From Diplolepis rosae (lineage: Eukaryota; Arthropoda; Insecta; Hymenoptera; Diplolepididae), in contig JAPYXD010000701.1 in the NCBI GenBank assembly GCA_030998225.1, positions 14,988,501 to 15,052,500 of the forward strand: a stretch of 64,000 nt of DNA, in the 5' to 3' direction. Below, piece after piece: positions 57,871 through 64,000 of the stretch (positions are counted from its first letter, which is position 1; every line of letters begins with the position of its first letter). The notes beneath the pieces were generated by a model, which was not told where the DNA came from, ran no database searches, and saw nothing but the letters and a program-made list of their open reading frames with translations. The position numbers and the translations under genes were made by a program.

Positions 57871-58322
57871 AAATCGTGATTCTTGTTGTTGAAAATCGGT
57901 GAAAATAAAAATAATTTATTATTATATTATTATAATTAATATTATAATTAAGTAATTTTAGTACCCGACACTAATCAGCTATGCATGTTGCATAGAGCAA
58001 ACCTCCCGTTTCTTCATAAGCATCATTTTCAGCTAATTTTTCTGCTCTGCGAGCTGACCTCGCCATTTTTGAAGCGTCAGACGTTTCTTTTTATAAGGGT
58101 AACGTGACAACAATAGAGAGGTAAGACTGTTGCAGTTACCGCACGGTTCAAAGCGTGCGTTCCTAGCATGCTCTCGACTATCTGCTATAGCTATGTAAAT
58201 ATTTAATATTTCGGTCTAACATTTTCACAGCATTCTCTCAATATATTATACTTTTGAAATATGTGGAAAAAAATTGATTTTTCGAAGCCCGAACACGAGA
58301 CTACATCCTTAAAGGGTCGTGG
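57871..58322. other. No gene recognised
   Basis: A short spacer between two repeat copies; nothing identified. Confidence 0.4.
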
Positions 58323-59360
58323 CCCAAGCAGATATTAACAATCGGACCAACGTCAATCCAACGTTGGATACCAACTTCCGACTGCCGGCGGATAGTCGAA
58401 ATGATAACGATGTACTGCGTTGGTACAATACCAGTTTCCAACGTTGTATCAATACTGGTAACCAACATATTTTCAACGCTGGCTGTCAACATTTCTAAAA
58501 TACTTTTTATATACTTTTATTATTAAATCTATGTTTAACGGTTAAAGACATTTCTTAAAAAAGACTACATTCTAAAACGATACAATTGACTCTCAAACGA
58601 TTCCCTTCACTATTAGAGGATTTTCTATTCAAAATTGGCATGAGAGGAAATCCTTTAGCAGTTAAACGAATATCGTTTCAAATGCTATAACCTTTTACCG
58701 TCAAAGTATTTCCTTTGGTCTTGATATGAAATCCTTTCCCGTACAAAAAAAAAATAATTTCGAGGATAAAAGAAAACAAATTGTATGATATAACCTATCT
58801 AATATAAATAATAGAAATGTACACAAGCCCAACTTTGACAAATGCCAATATTAAATCGGTTATCATCAATGCCACAATAACAGTAAAACGATTCTGTTAA
58901 TAGACAAAAGAAATATGCTTAATTTCAATTGATGCATTCTGAAAGGAACCTAACTTCACTATCAATAGACTTTTTTTAGAGTGTACTAGTGTCGAATCAA
59001 CTTTGTACACACACTGGTATTTTACAATGTTAATTATCAGAGTCGATTAGACATTGGGTGGACCTTGTACATTTACTGTCGGAAAATTACTTTTTCCACA
59101 GTCGGAATAAGGTTGGGCCTGCAGTAACCCAACGTTGTACGAACGCTGGTATTTTACAGTCGACTACCGGGGCTGAATAGACACTGGATAGATCTTGTAC
59201 ATCCACTGTCGGTAAATTACTTTGTCCACAGTAGGAATAAGGTTGGGCCAATTGTTTCCCAACATTGTACCAACGTTGGTAATCAACGGTCGATCTCCTA
59301 CATCGTACCAACATTTAACCGATCGTCACAGTCGGCAGAGTGTCATGATTTCTGCTTGGG
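58323..59360 (-). mobile_element. CCCAAGCAGA-family element, 1038 bp, complete, inverted
   Basis: Starts CCCAAGCAGATATTAAC and ends CATGATTTCTGCTTGGG. It is the reverse-orientation partner of 55426-56473, with the same internal order. Flanked by GG on each side, though the right G run makes this uninformative. Confidence 0.82.
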
Positions 59361-59451
59361 GGGTTGTTTGATTTGTGTTGTCAAATTAAATCACTGTTGT
59401 CAAACTCGCAGGTAAAAATATGGTAGAACTGGATCGAACTCGCGGTATAGA

Positions 59452-60002
59452 GAAAGAATTTCATTTCAAGACAAAAGGAAATACTTTGACAGTAAAAGGT
59501 TAGCATTTAAAAAGATAATCGTTCAACTGCTAAAGGATTTCCTCTCATGCCAATTTTGAATAGAAAACCCTTTAATAGTGAAGGGAATCGTTTGAGAGTC
59601 AATAGTCTGATTTTGAAGTGTATTCTTCTTTAAAAAAAGTCTTTAACCGTAAAACATGGATTTAATAATAAAATTATATAAGGGGCTATTCAAATAATAC
59701 GTAACTCACTTTTCTTTTGTTTATGTAGCTTTGTCGTTGTCAACTTAACGACAATTTTATTCTTATCTCTTTTTAAACAAATGAAAAAGGCGTGACGTAT
59801 TATGTGAACGGCCCCTAACTAGTATTTTAGAAATGTTGCCAGCCAGCGTTGAAAATATGTTGGTTACCAGTATTGATACAACGTTGGAAACTGGTGTCGT
59901 ACCAACGCAGTACATCGTTATCATTTTGACTGTCCGCCGACAGTCGGAAGTTGGTATCCAACGTTGGATCGACGTTGGTCCGATTGTTAATTTCTGCTTG
60001 GG
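59452..60002 (+). repeat. CCCAAGCAGA-family element, 5'-truncated
   Basis: Corresponds to the second half of 55426-56473, from AAAGGATTTCATTTCAAGAC to TTAATTTCTGCTTGG. A PIF/Harbinger-like MITE is inserted at 59682-59815. Confidence 0.8.
59679..59818. mobile_element. PIF/Harbinger-like MITE, 134 bp, TAA duplication
   Basis: Element 59682-59815, starts GGGGCTATTCAAATAATACG and ends CGTATTATGTGAACGGCCCC. TAA flanks both sides. The full-length relative near 56275 reads TATATAACGAGTATTTTAG without the insert, confirming a 3-bp TAA duplication as in PIF/Harbinger. Confidence 0.88.
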
Positions 60003-60003
60003 T

Positions 60004-60271
60004 GGTGAATCGTATATGTTGAAGTTCCCCACGTAATGGTGAGATCCGTTCACCGGTATAGTCGAATTTTATTAACCTTCTTTTTAGGTTAATCGATTCA
60101 TTAGCTTTCGTTTGTATTACGTCGAAGTATGGTAATGCTTTGATCGTTCTATTGATTTGTAGAACTTCCTGTAAACTGTGACGATAAAGTTGTACACATG
60201 GTAATATTATCTTGATCCCTTTATTCTTGATCTTCTTGTAACTTCGAGTCGATAGAATCGCGGGGCGTGAC
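60004..60271 (-). CDS. Unknown ORF fragment cut by a transposon end
   Basis: ATG at 60271 opens about 90 codons: MSRPAILSTRSYKKIKNKGI, then SLQEVLQINRTIKALPYFDV, INLKRRLIKFDYTGERISPL and LRGELQHIRF, before running into the terminus of the CCCAAGCAGA-family element at 60002. Codon use is less AT-biased than chance frames nearby and it looks protein-like, but no family is recognised. It may be the start of a gene or mobile-element protein truncated by the insertion. Confidence 0.3.
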
Positions 60272-60439
60272 ATTATTTTAACTACTTATCACTAGAAATG
60301 TTCTTTATACTAGTTCATATTGGCCAATATGAATATTTCTCAAAATTAGTCTGAAACTTTTTAGCCATGAAGTAATCTTTTTTAGCCTGCATATCAATTC
60401 TTATATTACTCTTCAAAAGTCTTAATAGTAAATTCAAAT

Positions 60440-60510
60440 TAGGTGGATGAGTTCGAAATTTTTGCCACTGTCTACATTACCGGAAGATCATTAGTCGCGT
60501 ATTTTTGATG
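60440..60510 (+). repeat. 5' head fragment of the tRNA-derived SINE
   Basis: GATGAGTTCGAAATTTTTGC and GATCATTAGTCGCGTAT match the head of 39731-39888 on its sense strand; the B box and tail are missing. Confidence 0.6.
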
Positions 60511-60514
60511 CCAA

Positions 60515-60583
60515 AAGTAGATTTGCAGAGAACGAATAGGATCCTAAGGAAAGATTCTTTTTACTTATCATGAAAGATTTAAC
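60515..60583 (+). repeat. ~65-bp repeat shared with 63681-63744
   Basis: AAAAGTAGATTTGCAGAGAA, CGAATAGGATCC and AAGGAAAGATTCTTTTTACT followed by TATCATGAAA occur at both places, almost identical, 3.2 kb apart in the same orientation. Confidence 0.7.
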
Positions 60584-60758
60584 AGAAAGATTTAAAATTC
60601 TTTAAATTAATAATGAAGACGAAAATATTAACCTTATGATTGTAGTGTGAATAATTCACATCGTACCACATATTTTCCAAAATTAGAATAGTAAAATGTC
60701 AAAATTTGATTTTATTGGGTTGAAAACAAAGTCATTTCGCTTTTCTCCGCTAGATAAC

Positions 60759-61283
60759 TACACCGAAAAATTTTTTTTTTCCAGAGTCAACTATCACCCC
60801 TAGTTAAGTCTAACCTAGTTGAAATAACACGGATTCCTGTTTAAGAGAATCACGTACATAGAGTTAAACAAACCAATATAAACCTTGTTACAGAGAAATA
60901 AATAATTCTAGTTCTATTAACAATTAAATTCAATTGATATTGCTATGTTGTTATTACAAAACTCCACTGTAAAAAGAATATCTTCTGTATTAATTACTTT
61001 TTCACTGTGTAAACAAAAATTTATTTTTGTCAATAATTCTTTAAGACCCACTTTTATTAATATAAATTTTGCTCTAGTAGATCATAAACGTAAAGTTGTT
61101 TTTTGGTTATGTTTAATACATGCGCCTGAAAGGATCTGTCCGTCAAATCAACTTGCTTTCTTTATTTTTCTTACCAAACTTGAACTTTGTCATTTCAACT
61201 AGGATTGCAAAGTTGGCGCCTGTCCTAACTAGGCAAAATAGTTGATTCCTTGTACTCGGGTACAAGGAATTTTTTTCGGTGTA
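60759..61283. mobile_element. TA-flanked TIR element, 521 bp
   Basis: Element 60761-61281, ends CACCGAAAAATTTTTTT and AATTTTTTTCGGTG as inverted repeats; TA on both sides. Contains AT-rich sequence with an 85-codon frame (60945-61202) that shows no motif. Superfamily not determined. Confidence 0.65.
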
Positions 61284-61418
61284 GTCGTTCGAAGTCGTTC
61301 TTCTCCATTGCGAACTTCAGACCGTATATGGTATTTGACAGCTGACGTTTCATAGATTGTTCAGCAAAAACAATGTTTCAATTTTTATTGTTTATTTAAT
61401 GTTTTGTATTGATTTGAA

Positions 61419-62439
61419 ATGGAGATTCCAGACGGCCACTTTCGTCACATTTTACTTTATTACTTCCGAAAAGGTAAAAACGCAGTGCAAGCTCGGAAAA
61501 AGTTGTAAGATGTTTATGTTGAAAAATCATTAACAGAACGCCAGTGCCAGAATTGGTTCGCTCGTATTTGTTCCGGAGATTTTCACCTCAAAAATGCACC
61601 AACGCCAAACTGAAGTTGACGACGGCAAAATCAAAGCAATGATTGAAAATAACCGGCGTAGTACGAGACGAGAGGTCGCAGAGAAGCTTAAAATATCACA
61701 TACTTGCGTTGAAAGACATTTAAAACAACTTGATTACGTTAATAAGCTCGATATTTGGGTTTCTCACAAATTTAACGAAATTCAACTCACCAAACGAATT
61801 TCCATTTGCGATTCACTGCTGAAACGTAACGAAACCTATCCATTTTTGAAGCGAATCATAACGGGCGATTAAAAATGGGTTGTTTACGATAACGTCGTGT
61901 GAAAAAAATCATGGAGCGAGCGAGATGAACCTGCACAATCGATATCAAAAGCTGATATTCATCAAAAGAAGGTTATGCTGAGTGTTTGGTGGGATTTCAA
62001 AGGTATTTTTTATTTTGAGCTGCTCCCAAGGAACCAAACTATCAATTCGAATGTCTACTGTCGCCAGCTAATAAAATTGGACAAAGAAATCATGGAAAAG
62101 TGGTCAGAACTGATAATTCGTAAAGGCGTCATTTTTCATCAAGATAACGCCAGACCACATACATCTTTGGTCACTCGCAAGAAATTATCGGAGTTAGACT
62201 GGGAAGTGATGCCTCGTCCACCGTATAGTCTGCACCTTGTACCATCCGATTATCATTTATTCTGTTCACTTCAAAACCATTTGAATGGAAAAACATCCGA
62301 TTCAAATGAGGCTGTCAAAAATGAGTTGATTCAGTTTTTTGCCTCTAAGAACCAAACTTTCTACGAAAGCGGGATTATGAAGCTGATTGAAAGATGGCAA
62401 AAGGCCATCGAACCAAATGGTCAACATATAATTGATTAA
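61419..62439 (+). pseudogene. Mariner transposase, full length, all three Asp kept, four lesions
   Basis: ATG 61419 opens MEIPDGHFRHILLYYFRKGK. HTH half: LTERQCQNWFARICSGDFHL, then KIKAMIENNRRSTRREVAEK and VERHLKQLDYVNKLDIW. Catalytic half: RIITGD, HQDNARPH and LVPSDYHLF hold the three catalytic Asp; linker LSVWWDFKG. Lesions: TAA at codon 30 (61506-61508), one frameshift at about 61595-61615, TAA right after the first Asp (61870-61872, replacing Glu of DEKW) and TGA at 61900-61902. The usual SPDLAPSD reads SLHLVPSD. Same group as the copy at 6040-7805. Terminal repeats not clearly seen; the TA element at 60761-61281 abuts its 5' side. Confidence 0.88.
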
Positions 62440-63680
62440 TTATCATATATTCCATCAAGTTTATACTTGCATGAAAGTTTTTGAATATATGTTCGCGTTT
62501 CATTTTCATATATATGATTCTCAAGGATCCTTTGTAGGAACCAATCCAGTTGATGGTTAGTCGCTTTATTGCTCCAGTTCGAAATTTGCCGTAATATTGC
62601 TTCAGTTCGATTTCGCTCTCTATTCTATTCCGAATCGGTTTTAGGCATTTAGTGGTTACGGATAGAGATGAGACATTACCAACATGAGGGTCAATAATGG
62701 TTATTACCAGTATTTACCGTCCGTCGTGTATCTATAGTGGAACCCAAATTTTAAAAAAATGAGATTTTTTAGTTGATATCATAATTAAAATAATGTTTTT
62801 TATTCATAGATGTTTGATAACCACAGAAATCTAGTACAAAATTGTTGCATTTGGGGAGAATCTATCCATTGACATAAACTTGAATTGAATAAGAGTTTAT
62901 CAAAGCAGGAAAAAGCAGATCAATATTAATTATAATGCATTTTAGGAGAAGCAACAATATATTTTTTAGAAAAAACTGGTTAACTAATCTTAATTTTCGT
63001 TTAATTTTAATAGAAATAAGCTCATTTTATTCGTTGGAACATTCACTAGAATTCTACTTGTTAAACTTCTTTTTTAAATAATTTTGCTATCATTTGTACA
63101 ATAAGAAAATAGTGTACTTAGTGTAATGTTATTTTTCACAAAATATATTGAAATTAATTTTTTTTTTATTTCCTCTGGTTTCTAAAAAGTGTAATTCAGT
63201 TTGAGGTCATGTCAATGGGTCGATCTTCCTTAAAAAAATGCGATATTCAAGGAAAGTAGCAAGTTCATGTAAACAAAGAGATCCAGTTTCTACATGTTTA
63301 CGTCAAAAATTTATAAAGTTTTGTTTTCAAAATTTTGGAAACGGTAGAGAACAGAGCATTTATTTTTCAAAAATAAAGTACCTCTACTTATGAAAGCATT
63401 AGAGAAATAAATATTTCTGTTTCAAAACTTAGATTTACGCTACATCCATTATTTAGTGGAATAACTGATCTGCAATAAAAACTAAGCCCAGTAAAAATGT
63501 ATGTAACTCATAAAAAATCTATAAAATATGATTAACGATCACTGTATAGATAAAAGCTATAAATTTTCACTTGTATTCGTATACACGCTTTTACTTTTGT
63601 TTACGCCATATTCTTACATATATGTGATTTTATTTTATGTGCGGAAGCTTATTTTCTTCAGAAATATGGAGATTTTGATG
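62440..63680. other. No gene recognised
   Basis: AT-rich sequence with no exon, RNA gene or bounded repeat noticed. Confidence 0.4.
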
Positions 63681-63744
63681 ACAAAAGTAGATTTGCAGAG
63701 AACGAATAGGATCCGAAGGAAAGATTCTTTTTACTTATCATGAA
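63681..63744 (+). repeat. Second copy of the ~65-bp repeat at 60515
   Basis: See 60515-60583; sequence nearly identical, flanks unrelated, so it is probably a fragment of an interspersed element. The remaining 256 bases to the window end show nothing recognisable. Confidence 0.65.
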
Positions 63745-64000
63745 AATTTATAGATACGAAGCACTGAAACCCAGGAGAGTTGAAGTTTTAACAAAACAGA
63801 TGTATTCTATCCTCCAGTATCCTCAGATTACAAAAATAATTTATTAAAATTTCCAGCATGGGAAATTACAGTCATGAAACTGTTTTCAAAGAAATACTAA
63901 CCGAAGTTAGTATTCAATGTTACTTACTGAAAAAAATAAATAAGAAAAACCAAGATAACTCTTTATTTCATAATTGAGAAAAAGTAATTTGAAATTAATA

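Overview
The window is an insect nuclear genome segment: strongly AT-rich, with spliced genes, large introns, mariner/Tc1/LINE remnants and no bacterial-type gene organisation. The one host gene I can identify with confidence is nautilus (nau), the insect MyoD-family myogenic bHLH factor, on the + strand. Three coding exons are visible: 18445-18671, 33473-33746 and 42921-43091. Their splice phases fit exactly and together give 224 codons, including the Cys/His-rich block and the complete bHLH. Introns 1 and 2 are about 14.8 kb and 9.2 kb. The C-terminal exon(s) after 43091 were not found. The lineage cannot be fixed from the sequence; a hymenopteran or another holometabolous insect is my guess, from the mariner types and the nau sequence.

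Nearly everything else is transposon-derived. 1-13.4 kb holds a deleted Mos1-like mariner, a second mariner broken by two smaller elements, TTAA-flanked elements and a 0.67-kb fold-back element. 16.0-22.6 kb holds a dense cluster of palindromic elements (ends CTCTCTAAA/TTTAGAGAG) built from repeats of ATCAGTGA; further copies lie at 29.2 and 35.1 kb. 23.5-33.1 kb (rest of intron 1) holds another TTAA element, a 162-bp CT-rich tandem repeat, a 1.9-kb TIR element and a duplicated 0.38-kb unit into which two hAT-like MITEs, a 947-bp element, a fold-back element and a SINE have inserted.

Intron 2 (33.7-42.9 kb) carries fold-back copies, a tRNA-derived SINE with a 13-bp target duplication, and two copies of a ~1-kb repeat with GCGCGAAGCGCG hairpins, one split by a 1015-bp TTAA element containing a 110-codon ORF. 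43.1-64 kb holds a minus-strand LINE broken by a Tc1-like and a mariner-like element, a GC-richer patch with two NRF1-like palindromes, several copies of a ~1.04-kb element with CCCAAGCAGA ends, a PIF/Harbinger-like MITE with a confirmed TAA duplication, and a nearly full-length but dead mariner.

Because many repeats occur as several copies, several insertions can be checked against an uninterrupted paralogous site within the window. That gives unusually firm target-site duplications (TA, TG, TT, TAA, TTAA, 8-bp and 9-13-bp) and relative ages without external data. No rRNA gene, convincing functional tRNA, CRISPR array or complete active transposase was seen.
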